39,197 nt of DNA from CAYRZF01 sp964428805 (GCA_964428805.1 CAYRZF010000010.1:1-39197), one strand, 5' to 3'; positions 7,190 through 15,913 are shown, numbered from the stretch's first letter. A program made the numbers and translations. The notes: generated by a model from the sequence alone, not told the origin.

Positions 7190-7888
7190 ATGCGAATCCT
7201 GGCGGTGGAGACCTCCACCCTGGCGGGCGGGGCGGCACTTCTGGATGGCGAGCGCCTGCTTGGCGAATACACCCTGAACATCAGGGCCACCCATTCCGAG
7301 CGCCTGATGGCCGCCGTGGACCGCCTGCTCTACGACTGCGGGTGGGCCCCCGCCGATCTGCAGGCGGTGGCGGTGGCGATCGGCCCCGGTTCCTTTACCG
7401 GCCTTCGGATCGGCTTGAGCGCTGTCAAGGGCTTGGCTCTCGCCCTGGGGATTCCGATCGTCCCCGTCCCGACCCTCGACGCCCTGGCCGCGACACTGCC
7501 GTTTGCCGTTCATCCCGTCTGTCCCGTCCTCGACGCGAAGAAGGGAGAAGTTTACGCGTGTCTCTATCACTGGGCCGAAGGGGCCATGGTCCGCGACTGG
7601 GAGTATCTGGCCCTGGCGCCCGAGGCACTCTGTGATCGGCTCGCCGGTCCCGTCATCTTTGTGGGAGATGCCGTGGACACGCTCGGCGGACTCTTTTCGG
7701 CGCGGCTCGGCGACAATGCCCGGTTCGCTCCGGCCGGCCGGAGGCTTCCCTCTCCCTGGTGCGTCGGCGCCCTCGGCCACGCGCTCCTCCTGGCGGGGCG
7801 GACGGTTGATGCCGCCGCCTTGACGCCGTTCTACCTCCGGCCTTCGGAGGCGGAGCTCAGGCGCCGACGTGCCCTTCTGGTCCGTTGA
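7190..7888 (+). CDS. tsaB: tRNA threonylcarbamoyladenosine biosynthesis protein TsaB
   Basis: 232 residues. The N-terminal ASKHA fold begins MRILAVETSTLAGGAALLDG and carries the typical TsaB signature AIGPGSFTGLRIGLSAVKGLALALG and the block PVLDAKKGEVYACLY. TsaB partners TsaD and TsaE to form the t6A modification at tRNA position 37 in the cytoplasm. It has no catalytic metal site of its own, as usual. Its 3' end overlaps rimI by 20 bases, the common bacterial tsaB-rimI pairing. Confidence 0.95.
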   Translation: MRILAVETSTLAGGAALLDGERLLGEYTLNIRATHSERLMAAVDRLLYDCGWAPADLQAVAVAIGPGSFTGLRIGLSAVKGLALALGIPIVPVPTLDALAATLPFAVHPVCPVLDAKKGEVYACLYHWAEGAMVRDWEYLALAPEALCDRLAGPVIFVGDAVDTLGGLFSARLGDNARFAPAGRRLPSPWCVGALGHALLLAGRTVDAAALTPFYLRPSEAELRRRRALLVR

Positions 7889-8348
7889 GCCGCTGACCGT
7901 CGCTGACCTGGACGAGGTGCTCGCCATCGAGCGCGCCTCGTTTCCCACCCCGTGGTCGCGCGGCGCGTTCCTCTACGAACTCAAGCAGAACCCGGTGGCC
8001 CGCTGCTGGGTCGCGCGGGGGTCTGGATCGGCGCCCCGGGTGGCCGGCTATCTCTGTCTCTGGGAGATCCCGCCGGAAATCCACATTACGAACCTCGCAG
8101 TGCATCGGCTCTGGCGTCGGCAGGGCATCGCCCGATCACTCCTGGGAGCGATTCTCGAAGATGCGCGGCGCCGCCATGTCACCCTGGCCCTCCTTGAGGT
8201 ACGACCCGCCAACACGGAGGCCCGGACCCTCTACGAAGACCTCGGCTTCAAGGTCGTCGGCCGCCGCAAGGGGTACTACATCGACACCGGCGAGGACGCC
8301 TTGCTCATGAAAGCCGACCTGACGGCGGCTCCCGCTGAAAACCGGTAG
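7869..8348 (+). CDS. rimI: Ribosomal-protein-alanine N-acetyltransferase RimI
   Basis: 159-residue GNAT enzyme. The opening VEPLTVADLDEVLAIERASFPTPWS and the core ITNLAVHRLWRRQGIARSLL (acetyl-CoA loop Q/RxxGxA) are characteristic, with LLEVRPANTEARTLYEDLGF and GRRKGYY at the C-terminal end. RimI acetylates the N-terminal alanine of ribosomal protein S18. The GTG start at 7869 lies inside tsaB, and homology to the family start (F/W-x-hydrophobic-RxMTxxDL) agrees with it. Confidence 0.93.
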   Translation: MPFWSVEPLTVADLDEVLAIERASFPTPWSRGAFLYELKQNPVARCWVARGSGSAPRVAGYLCLWEIPPEIHITNLAVHRLWRRQGIARSLLGAILEDARRRHVTLALLEVRPANTEARTLYEDLGFKVVGRRKGYYIDTGEDALLMKADLTAAPAENR

Positions 8349-8354
8349 ATCGTC

Positions 8355-9341
8355 ATGCTCGACCGGAAGACGGCGGAATTGATCGAGAAGATGCTGGCGG
8401 GAGATCGGCTGGCGCTGGCCCGGCTGATTACCCAGGTGGAGAATCGCTCGGCTGTCGTCGCCCAAATCATGCGGCGCGTGCACACGCGCGCGGGACGGGC
8501 CTACGTGCTCGGGATTACGGGCCCGCCCGGGGCGGGCAAGAGCACCGTCGTGGACCGACTCACCGCCCTCCTTCGCGCCGGGGGCGCCTCCGTCGGCATC
8601 ATCGCCGTGGATCCGTCCAGTCCGTTCACGGGCGGGGCGGTGCTCGGGGACCGGATCCGGATGCAGTCACACGCCCTGGACCCCGAAGTCTTCATCCGGA
8701 GCATGGCGACGCGGGGGAGCCTGGGCGGGCTCACTCGAGCCAACAGCGACGTCATCAGGCTGCTCGATGCGTTCGGCAAGCAGTGGATCCTGATTGAGAC
8801 CGTGGGGGTCGGCCAGACCGAGCTCGACATCATCAAGCAGGTCGACACGACGGTGGTGGTCCTGGTCCCTGAGTCCGGCGACTCGATCCAGACGATGAAG
8901 GCGGGGCTCATGGAGGTGGCCGACATCTTCGTGGTCAACAAGGCCGACCGCGACGGCGCCAACCCGCTCATCACGGAACTCCGCTTCATGACGCACCTGC
9001 ACCGGGCCAGTGCCCAGGCTCCCAAGGACATCGACTGGGAAATCCCCGCCCTCGCCACCCAGGCCCAGAACGGGATTGGCATCGAGGAACTCCTCGCCGA
9101 GGTCAAGCGGCATCGGGCCCTCCTGGAAGCCTCCGGCGCCCTGGAGAAACGTCGCCAGGCCCGGCGCCGCGCGGGGCTCCAGGCGCTGCTCGTCGAGGAA
9201 TTCACCGAGCAGGTGGGCCGCCGGCTTCGTGCCGATGGCGACCTCGCTGCCACTTTCGACGCCGTCGCCGACGGTCGTCTGGACCCGTACTCCGCGGTTC
9301 AGGAGATCCTGCAGCGTCCCGACCTCCTCACGCCTCGCTGA
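8355..9341 (+). CDS. meaB: Methylmalonyl-CoA mutase-associated GTPase MeaB (ArgK family)
   Basis: 328-residue P-loop GTPase with Walker A GPPGAGKST, the family segment VDPSSPFTGGAVLGDRIRM, TRGSLGGLTRA, Walker B ILIETVGVGQTE and the base-recognition motif NKAD. MeaB protects and loads cobalamin-dependent acyl-CoA mutases such as methylmalonyl-CoA mutase. No mutase gene is in the window, so its partner is elsewhere. It follows rimI by 6 bases and is probably cotranscribed with tsaB-rimI. Confidence 0.94.
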   Translation: MLDRKTAELIEKMLAGDRLALARLITQVENRSAVVAQIMRRVHTRAGRAYVLGITGPPGAGKSTVVDRLTALLRAGGASVGIIAVDPSSPFTGGAVLGDRIRMQSHALDPEVFIRSMATRGSLGGLTRANSDVIRLLDAFGKQWILIETVGVGQTELDIIKQVDTTVVVLVPESGDSIQTMKAGLMEVADIFVVNKADRDGANPLITELRFMTHLHRASAQAPKDIDWEIPALATQAQNGIGIEELLAEVKRHRALLEASGALEKRRQARRRAGLQALLVEEFTEQVGRRLRADGDLAATFDAVADGRLDPYSAVQEILQRPDLLTPR

Positions 9342-9349
9342 GGCCGTGC

Positions 9350-9355
9350 TACTAT
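9350..9355 (+). promoter_or_regulatory. Possible extended -10 before the EtfD-like gene
   Basis: TGC-TACTAT (TG at 9347-9348, box 9350-9355) has no good -35 at the expected distance. It ends 9 bases before ATG 9365, so it would give a nearly leaderless message. A GAGGG at 9356-9360 could instead act as Shine-Dalgarno in a read-through transcript. Confidence 0.35.
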
Positions 9356-9364
9356 GAGGGCCTT

Positions 9365-11386
9365 ATGACCGGGGGCACCGGCCGCGACACTCTGTGGAAC
9401 GTCCCCCCCGGCGTACCCTTTCGGGACACGTTCTGGAATATCCCGCCCTGGGCTGAGGTTTCGCTGTATGTCGGCGCGCTCGTCGCCGTAGGTATTTTCG
9501 TCTTCGGACTCTGGGAGCACATCAGGCTCTGGCGGCGCGGAACGCCGGAGCGCCGCTTCGACCGGATCCCCGAACGCGTCTGGTTCGTCGTGAAGGAGGC
9601 GCTGGGGCAGGCCCGCATCCTCTCGCAGGCGTACCCCGGCGTGATGCACGCGATCATGTTCTGGGGCTTCCTTGCGCTCTTCATGGGGACGGTCCTCGCC
9701 ACCATCGACTACGACATCACGCTCCCCCTCTTCGGCTACAAACTCTTGAAGGGGACGTTTTACCTGGCCTACAAGACGGTCCTGGACCTTTTCGGCCTCT
9801 TTTTCGTCATTGGCCTCGGCATGGCGCTCTACCGGCGCTACGTCGCCCGCCCGAGCAGGCTCGACCCGACGGCGCGCTTCGCGGGCGTGCTCGGCCTCCT
9901 GTTCCTGATCAACGTCACCGGCTTCGTGATCGAAGCGACGCGCCTCGCGGTGGTGAAGCCCGCGTGGGGCCGATGGTCGCCCGTCGGCTACGCGATGGCT
10001 CAGGGCCTGCTGGCCGTCGGCATGGGAGACGACGGGCTCCGCGGGATCCATCTCGGGACCTGGCTCTTCCACGCCGCGATCGCCCTCGGGTTTATCGCGG
10101 TGATTCCGTACTCGTACTTCATGCACCTGATCACGACGCCGCTGAACGCCTTCTTCGTGAAGCTGACCTCGCGCGGGGAGATCCCCAAGATTCCCGACAT
10201 CGAGGCGGCCGAGACGCTCGGCGTCTCGAAGATCGAGGAGTTCTCGTGGAAGCGCCGGCTGGATTTCGAGGCCTGCACCGAGTGCGGTCGCTGCCAGGAT
10301 GTGTGCCCGGCCCACATGGCGGGCACCAAGCTGAACCCGAAGCGCGTGATCCTGAAGTTGCGCGATCACATGCGCGGCCTGCGCCCCGAGCCGATCCATG
10401 CCGGCTTGATCGAGCCCGAGGAGCTGTGGGCGTGCACGACCTGCATGGCGTGCGTCGAGGCGTGCCCCGCCTTCATTGACATCGTGGATACCATCATTGA
10501 CCTGCGCCGCTACCTCACGCTGTCCGAAGGCGCGCTGCCGTCCACGGCGCCGCAGTCGCTCCAGAACATCCAGCGCGCCGGCAATCCGTGGGGTCTCCCG
10601 CCGACGGACCGCCTCAAATGGGCCGAAGGGTTGGATGTCCCGGTGATCCGGGAGGGGAGGGAAGTCGAGTACCTCTACTGGGTCGGCTGCTCGGCGTCGT
10701 ACGATGGCCGTAACCAGGCCATCGCCCGCTCGGTGGTGAAGATCCTCAAGGCGGCGGGCGTGTCGTTCGCGGTCATGCAGGAGGAGCGCTGCCACGGCGA
10801 GGTCGCGCGACGGCTGGGCGAGGAGTACCTCTACCAGACGCTCCAGCGGGAGAATATCGCAAATCTCAAAAAGTACGCCTTCACGAAGGTCATCACGCAC
10901 TGCCCGCACTGCTTCAACACGATCCGGAACGAGTTTCCCCAGTTCGGAGGAGATTTCGAAGTGCTGCACCACTCGGTCGTGATTCAACAGTTTCTCCGCG
11001 AGGGGCGCATCCGGCCGACGCGAGCGGTCAAGGAGCGCATCACGTTCCACGACTCGTGCTACCTGAGCCGCTACAATGGCATCACCGAGGCGCCGCGTGA
11101 GGTGCTGAAGGCCGTGCCGGGGGTTGAGCTGGTTGAGATGCCGCGCAACCGCCAGCGCGGCCTCTGCTGCGGCGGCGGGGGCGGGCACATGTGGATGGAG
11201 GTGCGCTCCGAGAAGCGGGTGAACCTGATCCGCGTCGAGGAGGCGCTCACGGTGAAACCCGACGTGGTCGCTTCCGCTTGCCCGTTCTGCCTGGCCATGG
11301 TGGACCTGGGCCGGAAAGTCAAGGGCGTGGAGGACACTCTTCAAGCGAAGGACGTCTCCGAGGTGGTGGCGGAAAGCCTAGAATAA
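9365..11386 (+). CDS. Membrane-bound Fe-S oxidoreductase, EtfD/HdrD-like
   Basis: 673 residues. The N-terminal third is a NarI-like domain with about five to six membrane helices (VSLYVGALVAVGIFVFGLW, HAIMFWGFLALFMGTVLA, HLGTWLFHAAIALGFIAVIP) and histidines that could ligate heme. A ferredoxin-type region follows, with CTECGRCQDVCP and CTTCMACVEACP (two [4Fe-4S] clusters). Two CCG-type domains end the protein: the first is degenerate (ERCHGE), the second intact (LCCGGGGGHMW, ACPFCLAM). This is the architecture of EtfD, which passes electrons from acyl-CoA dehydrogenases via ETF to quinone. That role suits the CoA metabolism around it, but etfAB are not in the window. Confidence 0.87.
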   Translation: MTGGTGRDTLWNVPPGVPFRDTFWNIPPWAEVSLYVGALVAVGIFVFGLWEHIRLWRRGTPERRFDRIPERVWFVVKEALGQARILSQAYPGVMHAIMFWGFLALFMGTVLATIDYDITLPLFGYKLLKGTFYLAYKTVLDLFGLFFVIGLGMALYRRYVARPSRLDPTARFAGVLGLLFLINVTGFVIEATRLAVVKPAWGRWSPVGYAMAQGLLAVGMGDDGLRGIHLGTWLFHAAIALGFIAVIPYSYFMHLITTPLNAFFVKLTSRGEIPKIPDIEAAETLGVSKIEEFSWKRRLDFEACTECGRCQDVCPAHMAGTKLNPKRVILKLRDHMRGLRPEPIHAGLIEPEELWACTTCMACVEACPAFIDIVDTIIDLRRYLTLSEGALPSTAPQSLQNIQRAGNPWGLPPTDRLKWAEGLDVPVIREGREVEYLYWVGCSASYDGRNQAIARSVVKILKAAGVSFAVMQEERCHGEVARRLGEEYLYQTLQRENIANLKKYAFTKVITHCPHCFNTIRNEFPQFGGDFEVLHHSVVIQQFLREGRIRPTRAVKERITFHDSCYLSRYNGITEAPREVLKAVPGVELVEMPRNRQRGLCCGGGGGHMWMEVRSEKRVNLIRVEEALTVKPDVVASACPFCLAMVDLGRKVKGVEDTLQAKDVSEVVAESLE

Positions 11387-11743
11387 ATGAAAGAGCTCCT
11401 GCTTCTCCTACCCAACCTGGCCGTACTCCTGGCCCGACTCCTCGCGGATCCGGCCGTTCCGGGAACCGCCAAGGTGGCGGTGGGGGTCATGGCGGCCTAC
11501 CTGGCGAGCCCGGTAGATCTGATTCCGGACTTCATCCCGCTTGTGGGCTATCTGGACGACGTGATCCTCGTGGCCATCATCGTGGACGGGCTCCTGAATT
11601 ATCTCGATCGGGACCTGCTCCTCAAGCATTGGCCCGGAGACCCCGCGATGCTCGCGAAGAGCGCCGCCGTGGCCCGGCGCTTCGCCGCCTGGGTGCCCGC
11701 GCGGATCAAGGCGAGAGTGTTCGGAAGGCTCAACCGATCCTGA
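11387..11743 (+). CDS. YkvA-family DUF1232 membrane protein
   Basis: 118 residues; the ATG directly abuts the TAA of the upstream gene. It carries the DUF1232 signature AAYLASPVDLIPDFIPLVGYLDDVI within a hydrophobic hairpin, preceded by a hydrophobic N-terminal helix (LLLLLPNLAVLLARLL). The function of the family is not established. Its position between an oxidoreductase and a transporter looks like simple operon packing. Confidence 0.88.
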   Translation: MKELLLLLPNLAVLLARLLADPAVPGTAKVAVGVMAAYLASPVDLIPDFIPLVGYLDDVILVAIIVDGLLNYLDRDLLLKHWPGDPAMLAKSAAVARRFAAWVPARIKARVFGRLNRS

Positions 11744-11757
11744 GGGACGCGGGCGCG

Positions 11758-13677
11758 ATGGAGTTTTCCTCCTACGTTGTGTTCTTCCTGAACGGCCTGA
11801 CGTTCGGGATGCTCCTGTTCCTGATCTCCTCTGGGCTTTCCCTGACCTTCGGGGTGTTGGGAGTCCTGAACTTCGCTCACGGGACCTTCTACATGCTGGG
11901 CGCCTACCTGGCCTTTGAGGGCTTGCGCGTCTTCGGCAGCTTCTGGCTGGCCCTGCTTGTTGCCCCGTTCCTCGTCGCGGCCCTGGGCGCCGGGATCGAG
12001 ATCGTCCTCCTGCGGCCGGTGTATCGGCGGCCGGTCGCCTACCAGCTCCTGCTCACTTTCGGCGTCATCCTGGTGGTTGTCGACCTCGTGAAGGCCATCT
12101 GGGGGATGGGCTATTATTCGATCCCGTTTCCGCCGCTCCTCACGGGATCAATTCCGATCCTGGGACGGGGCTACCCGAAGTACAACCTCTTCATCATTGC
12201 CGTGAGCCTTCTCATCGCCGGCGGGACCTGGCTTCTCCTGCACAGGACCCGGTTCGGACTGATGGTGAGGGCCGCGGCCTCGAATCGGAAAATCGCGCAG
12301 GCCCTGGGGCTGAACGTCCCGAGGCTGTTCACGGTCGTGTTCGCCCTGGGCGCCTGGCTGGGGGCGCTCGGGGGCGCCTTGGCCAGTCCCCTGGGCTCGC
12401 TGTCGCTCGACATGGCCGTCAGGATTATCGTGGAGGCCTTCGCCGTGGTTGTCATCGGGGGCTTGGGGAGCTGGCCCGGGGCCGTTTTAGGCTCGTTCCT
12501 GATCGGCCAACTGGAGGCCTTCGGGATTCTCCTGATTCCCCGTTTTCATATGGCGTTCATCTTCATGCTCATGACCGTGGTTCTGATCGCCCGGCCGAGG
12601 GGGCTGCTCGGCACCGCCGCGCCGACAGGGGAGAGCGAACGACGCGAGGGCGAGCGGGTGCGGGCGGGCGCTCGTGACCGGCCGATGCCGCTCGTGATCG
12701 GCATCCTGGCCCTGATTCTCTCCGGGTTGCCTTTTCTGCTTCCGCCGTTCTATCTTTTGCTCGTCACGGAGGCGCTGATCTTCGCCCTCTTCGCGTCGAG
12801 CTTCAACCTCCTGTTCGGCTATACGGGCCTTCTCTCGTTCGGCCACGCCGCCTACTTCGGCATCGGGGCCTATTCCGCCGGGCTTCTCCTCCGCGATCTC
12901 GGCTTTTCGCTTCCCGTCGCAATCCCTGTCGGGATGGCGTGCGCCGCTCTGGCTGCCCTGATCATCGGGTACTTCTGCGTCAGGCTGGACGAGATCTACT
13001 TCGCGATGCTCACGTTGGCGTGTGCCCAAATCCTGCACTCGATCGTGTGGCACTGGAACGAGGTCACTGGTGGGAGCGACGGCCTGGACATGATTCCCCG
13101 GCTGCCATTGAAGCTCCCCGGCCTGACCATCGATGTCGGTACGATCCAGGGGTTCTATTTCTTCACCCTTGCCGTGGTCGCCTTGGCCCTCGTCGTCCTC
13201 TGGGTTATCATCAACTCCCCCTTCGGCCTCGCCCTTAAGGGGATCAGAGAGAGCGCTGTGCGGGGTGAATTCGTCGGGATCCGAGTCCCCCGCTATCGCC
13301 TGGCGGCGTTCGTCATTTCCGGGGCCTTTTCGGGGCTGGCGGGGGTGCTTTTCTCCGTTTTCCAGCGGGCGGTGACCCCCGAGGCCGTGTATTGGACGAC
13401 CTCGGCCGATCCTGTCCTGATGAGCCTCCTCGGAGGGCCCCGGGTGTTCCTGGGCCCCGCTGTCGGGGCCGGGATGTTTCTCTTCATCAAGGATCTGATC
13501 TCCGCGTACACGGAGTTCTGGATGATGTCGCTGGGCGCGGTGTTGATCATCCTGGTGCGGTTCCTGCCGGGCGGGCTGGGTGGTTTCGCCTGGGACGTGG
13601 TTAACCACAGAGCGGCGCGGGGCCGGTTGAAGGACGAGGCTCTTGGCTCGGCCCGTGCCTTGAGCGAAAGGAGGTAA
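11758..13677 (+). CDS. Fused branched-chain amino acid ABC permease (LivH-LivM)
   Basis: 639 residues made of two complete permeases. LivH-like part about 1-285: GLTFGMLLFLISSGLSLTFG, LNFAHGTFYMLGAYLAF, cytoplasmic loop FGLMVRAAASNRKIAQALG, AFAVVVIGGLGSWPGAVLGS. A short charged linker (GESERREGERVRAGARDR) leads to the LivM-like part about 310-615: SFNLLFGYTGLLSFGHAAYF, FGLALKGIRESAVRGEFVGI, FSGLAGVLFSVFQRAVTPE. LivH and LivM are usually separate proteins that dimerise in the inner membrane, so the fusion fixes 1:1 stoichiometry. ATG 11758 begins the family homology; the frame stays open upstream, overlapping earlier genes, but is antisense-like noise there. No LivG/LivF ATPase follows before the scaffold gap. 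Confidence 0.92.
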   Translation: MEFSSYVVFFLNGLTFGMLLFLISSGLSLTFGVLGVLNFAHGTFYMLGAYLAFEGLRVFGSFWLALLVAPFLVAALGAGIEIVLLRPVYRRPVAYQLLLTFGVILVVVDLVKAIWGMGYYSIPFPPLLTGSIPILGRGYPKYNLFIIAVSLLIAGGTWLLLHRTRFGLMVRAAASNRKIAQALGLNVPRLFTVVFALGAWLGALGGALASPLGSLSLDMAVRIIVEAFAVVVIGGLGSWPGAVLGSFLIGQLEAFGILLIPRFHMAFIFMLMTVVLIARPRGLLGTAAPTGESERREGERVRAGARDRPMPLVIGILALILSGLPFLLPPFYLLLVTEALIFALFASSFNLLFGYTGLLSFGHAAYFGIGAYSAGLLLRDLGFSLPVAIPVGMACAALAALIIGYFCVRLDEIYFAMLTLACAQILHSIVWHWNEVTGGSDGLDMIPRLPLKLPGLTIDVGTIQGFYFFTLAVVALALVVLWVIINSPFGLALKGIRESAVRGEFVGIRVPRYRLAAFVISGAFSGLAGVLFSVFQRAVTPEAVYWTTSADPVLMSLLGGPRVFLGPAVGAGMFLFIKDLISAYTEFWMMSLGAVLIILVRFLPGGLGGFAWDVVNHRAARGRLKDEALGSARALSERR

Positions 13678-13683
13678 ACGGAC

Positions 13684-14955
13684 ATGGCGGACGAGAAAGA
13701 GCGGGGAGGGGTGTCGGGCGTCTCGAGACGGGAGTTCGTGAAGGTCCTGGGCGTTGCTGGCCTGGGCGGACCTTTTGTTCTCCGGACGGTCTACGCGGCG
13801 GAGAAGGGCCCGGTCAAGATCGGCGGGATCGCTTCGCTCTCCGGTGTCGTGAGCGCGTGGGGCAAGGTGACCCAGGAAGGCCTCGTGATGGCCGTCGAGG
13901 AGATTAACCAGGCGGGAGGGATCCTGGGGCGGAAGGTCGAGTTCCGGATGGAGGACGACGAGTCCAAGCCCGCTGAAGGGGCTCGGAAGGCCAGGCGGCT
14001 TGCCCTCGAGTGGGGGGCCAACGTGCTGATCGGCATCAACCACAGCGGGGTGGCGGTCCAGGTGTGCGCGCTCCTGCCGGAGCTGAAGGCGATCCTCATG
14101 ATTCCCTGCGCGTCCGCCCCATCGGTGACCAACGAGAAATTCACCAAGTACACGTTCCGGACGAAGCCCAACTCCTATCAGCTGGCAGCGGCGGGGGCGT
14201 ACCGCCTGAAGGACCAGCCCTGGAAACGATGGACGGTCATCGGTCCCGATTACAGCTACGGCCACGAATCCTGGGAGGCGTTCGTCTTCCACCTGAAGAA
14301 GGTGAAGCCGAACGTGGAAAGCCTGGAGGTGCAGGCGTGGCCCAAGTTCGCGGCGGGCGACTACGCCAGCCACATCACCAAGCTTCTGGACGCGAAGCCC
14401 GACGCCGTGTACTGCTCGCTCTGGGGCGGCGACATGATCAACTTTATCAAGCAGGCGCTCCAGTATAATTTCTTCGACAAGGTGGCGCTGGCGACCGAGG
14501 CGGGGCTCTCCACGGAGATCTTCTACGCCCTCGGCAAGAGCATTCCCGAAGGCCTCTGGTCCGCGTCGCACGGCTACTGGTTCGAGCACCCCGACACGCC
14601 AAAGAACCGGGATTTCGTCAACCGCTTCGTCAAGCGGTGGGGGGAGTACCCGCACGTGACGGCCCACGATACCTACGCCGCCGTGCACGTCTACAAGAAG
14701 GGCGTCGAGAAGGCCGGGACGACCGACGTCGACGCGGTGGCCGCGGCCCTGGAAGGACTCGAATTCGAGACCCCCGCGTACAAGTCGGTGATCCGGAAGG
14801 AGGACCACCAGGCGATTCGCGATGTCCCCTGGGGGGTGACGAGGAAGACAGACAAGCTCCCCTTTGGCGTCCACTTGACGGAGGTCAAGGACACGCCGGG
14901 ACACCTCATCGCCCAGCCCGTGGAGGAGGTCCTGAAGCTTCGCATGAAGGGATAG
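13684..14955 (+). CDS. ABC transporter substrate-binding protein (branched-chain amino acid/amide type), Tat-exported
   Basis: 423 residues with a textbook Shine-Dalgarno (AGGAGGT) overlapping the stop of the permease. The N-terminus has a twin-arginine signal (SRREFVKVLGVAGLGGPFV). The mature protein has the Peripla_BP_6 fold: VKIGGIASLSGVVSAWGKVT, MAVEEINQAGGILGRKVEF, DDESKPAEGARKARRL, DYSYGHESWEAFVFHLK, HDTYAAVHVYKKGVEKAG. Such proteins bind branched-chain amino acids, amides or aromatic and organic acids. The ligand cannot be read from sequence. It works with the fused permease immediately upstream. Confidence 0.93.
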   Translation: MADEKERGGVSGVSRREFVKVLGVAGLGGPFVLRTVYAAEKGPVKIGGIASLSGVVSAWGKVTQEGLVMAVEEINQAGGILGRKVEFRMEDDESKPAEGARKARRLALEWGANVLIGINHSGVAVQVCALLPELKAILMIPCASAPSVTNEKFTKYTFRTKPNSYQLAAAGAYRLKDQPWKRWTVIGPDYSYGHESWEAFVFHLKKVKPNVESLEVQAWPKFAAGDYASHITKLLDAKPDAVYCSLWGGDMINFIKQALQYNFFDKVALATEAGLSTEIFYALGKSIPEGLWSASHGYWFEHPDTPKNRDFVNRFVKRWGEYPHVTAHDTYAAVHVYKKGVEKAGTTDVDAVAAALEGLEFETPAYKSVIRKEDHQAIRDVPWGVTRKTDKLPFGVHLTEVKDTPGHLIAQPVEEVLKLRMKG

Positions 14956-14991
14956 GGCTGGGTTCGCACGCTTGGAGGAGGGTCGTATTCG

Positions 14992-15091
14992 NNNNNNNNN
15001 NNNNNNNNNNNNNNNNNNNNNNNNNNNNNNNNNNNNNNNNNNNNNNNNNNNNNNNNNNNNNNNNNNNNNNNNNNNNNNNNNNNNNNNNNNN
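14992..15091. other. Scaffold gap (100 N)
   Basis: Exactly 100 unknown bases, the usual placeholder for a gap of unknown length. The missing stretch should contain the 5' part of the SDR that resumes at 15092, and may contain the ATPase genes that normally follow the permease and binding protein. Linkage across it depends on read pairs. Confidence 0.98.
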
Positions 15092-15441
15092 GCAACCCTG
15101 GGTCGCGATGGGGTCAGCGAAGGCCGCGTTGGAGTCGTTGGGTCCGCTACTTCGCGGTGGCGCTGGCCAATCGCCGCATCACGGTCAATGCCATCAGCCC
15201 TGGACCGACCGACGACAGTGTGCTGAACAGTCTGCCACCCGAGGTGCAGAACCGCGCGAGAGCCTGGCACGAGAGCGGATGGACGCCCATGGGACGCTTC
15301 GGGACCCCGGCAGACATCGGAAACGCGGTGGTCCTCCTCTGCTCGGAAGGCGCGGGCTGGATTACAGGCCAGGTCATTGCCGCGGACGGGGGCGCGTCGC
15401 TGATGGACACGATCTTCCCCCTCGACATTCAGCGAGGGTAG
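15092..15441 (+). CDS. SDR-family reductase, FabL-like, 5'-truncated by gap and frameshifted
   Basis: Only the C-terminal ~115 residues are present. PWVAMGSAKAALESL is in one frame, and RYFAVALANRRITVNAISPG, GRFGTPADIGNAVVLLCSE and GWITGQVIAADGGASL follow in the next. Removing one G from the GGG at 15140-15142 restores a continuous LVRYFAVAL. The Kx-region spacing (residue-x6-Lys before AALES) resembles enoyl-ACP reductase III (FabL) and similar SDRs. The position normally holding the catalytic Tyr is Trp (WVAMGSAK). The frameshift is 50 bases from the assembly gap, so low sequence quality is the simplest cause. Ordinary gene callers would start at the ATG 15157. Confidence 0.7.
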
Positions 15442-15625
15442 CGCGACCGTCCTCGTGTCACTCTGACGGCTCGGGTGCCACCGTGACCGGCCCGAGACTA
15501 ATTTCACGTAGGCTGGGGGGCTATGATATTTGATGGTTTCAAGCGGTTCGGATCGATCGGCCGTCGATAGTTTTCAGGCATGAACCCTGCAAATGGGGGT
15601 CGGTTACGGGCCACAGGTCAAGGGA

Positions 15626-15859
15626 ATGATGGCAACACACATTTTCATCGTGGCATGGGACCGGCCGGACCTCTGGGACTATTGGAGACGATGGTTCTCA
15701 GGGGTCGAGGACGTCCAGGTGATCCTGGACCGTCGGCGCGGGGAGCGGCGTCGAGCGGCGCGGGCGCATGAGCCTGAGCGGCGTCGCACAGATCGCCGCA
15801 CCGAGCCGGGCATCGAGGCCGAGCTCCGCAGCACGGGGTTTGCGATCGTCCGACAGTAG
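15626..15859 (+). CDS. Small Arg-rich protein, DRRxGERR/HEPERRR domain copy A
   Basis: 77 residues; two adjacent ATGs (15626, 15629) with AAGGGA upstream. It has a hydrophobic first strand (HIFIVAW), a Trp-rich segment (PDLWDYWRRWFSG), a strand VQVILDRRRGERRR, the block AHEPERRRTDRR and a terminal strand GFAIVRQ. The same arrangement recurs in copy B (25830) and, fused to a receiver domain, in copy C (28136). I do not recognise a named family. The basic, patterned middle suggests nucleic-acid or nucleotide binding, which is inference. It ends where copy C continues into its receiver domain. Confidence 0.78.
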   Translation: MMATHIFIVAWDRPDLWDYWRRWFSGVEDVQVILDRRRGERRRAARAHEPERRRTDRRTEPGIEAELRSTGFAIVRQ

Positions 15860-15913
15860 CAGCCTCCCGAACCATTCGACATTCCCCCGCCCCAAATTAC
15901 TTCTGAAGGTTCC

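Noticed and set aside
9299..11344. 681-residue minus-strand open frame
   Set aside because: Antisense of the EtfD-like gene in GC-rich DNA; composition is H/R/D/E-rich with no domain resemblance.
11191..11757. N-terminal extension of the LivHM frame
   Set aside because: Overlaps the EtfD-like and DUF1232 genes in another frame and has low-complexity residues; permease homology begins at ATG 11758.
12487..15507. 1006-residue minus-strand open frame
   Set aside because: Spans the N gap and is antisense to the permease and binding protein; the gap keeps it open artificially.
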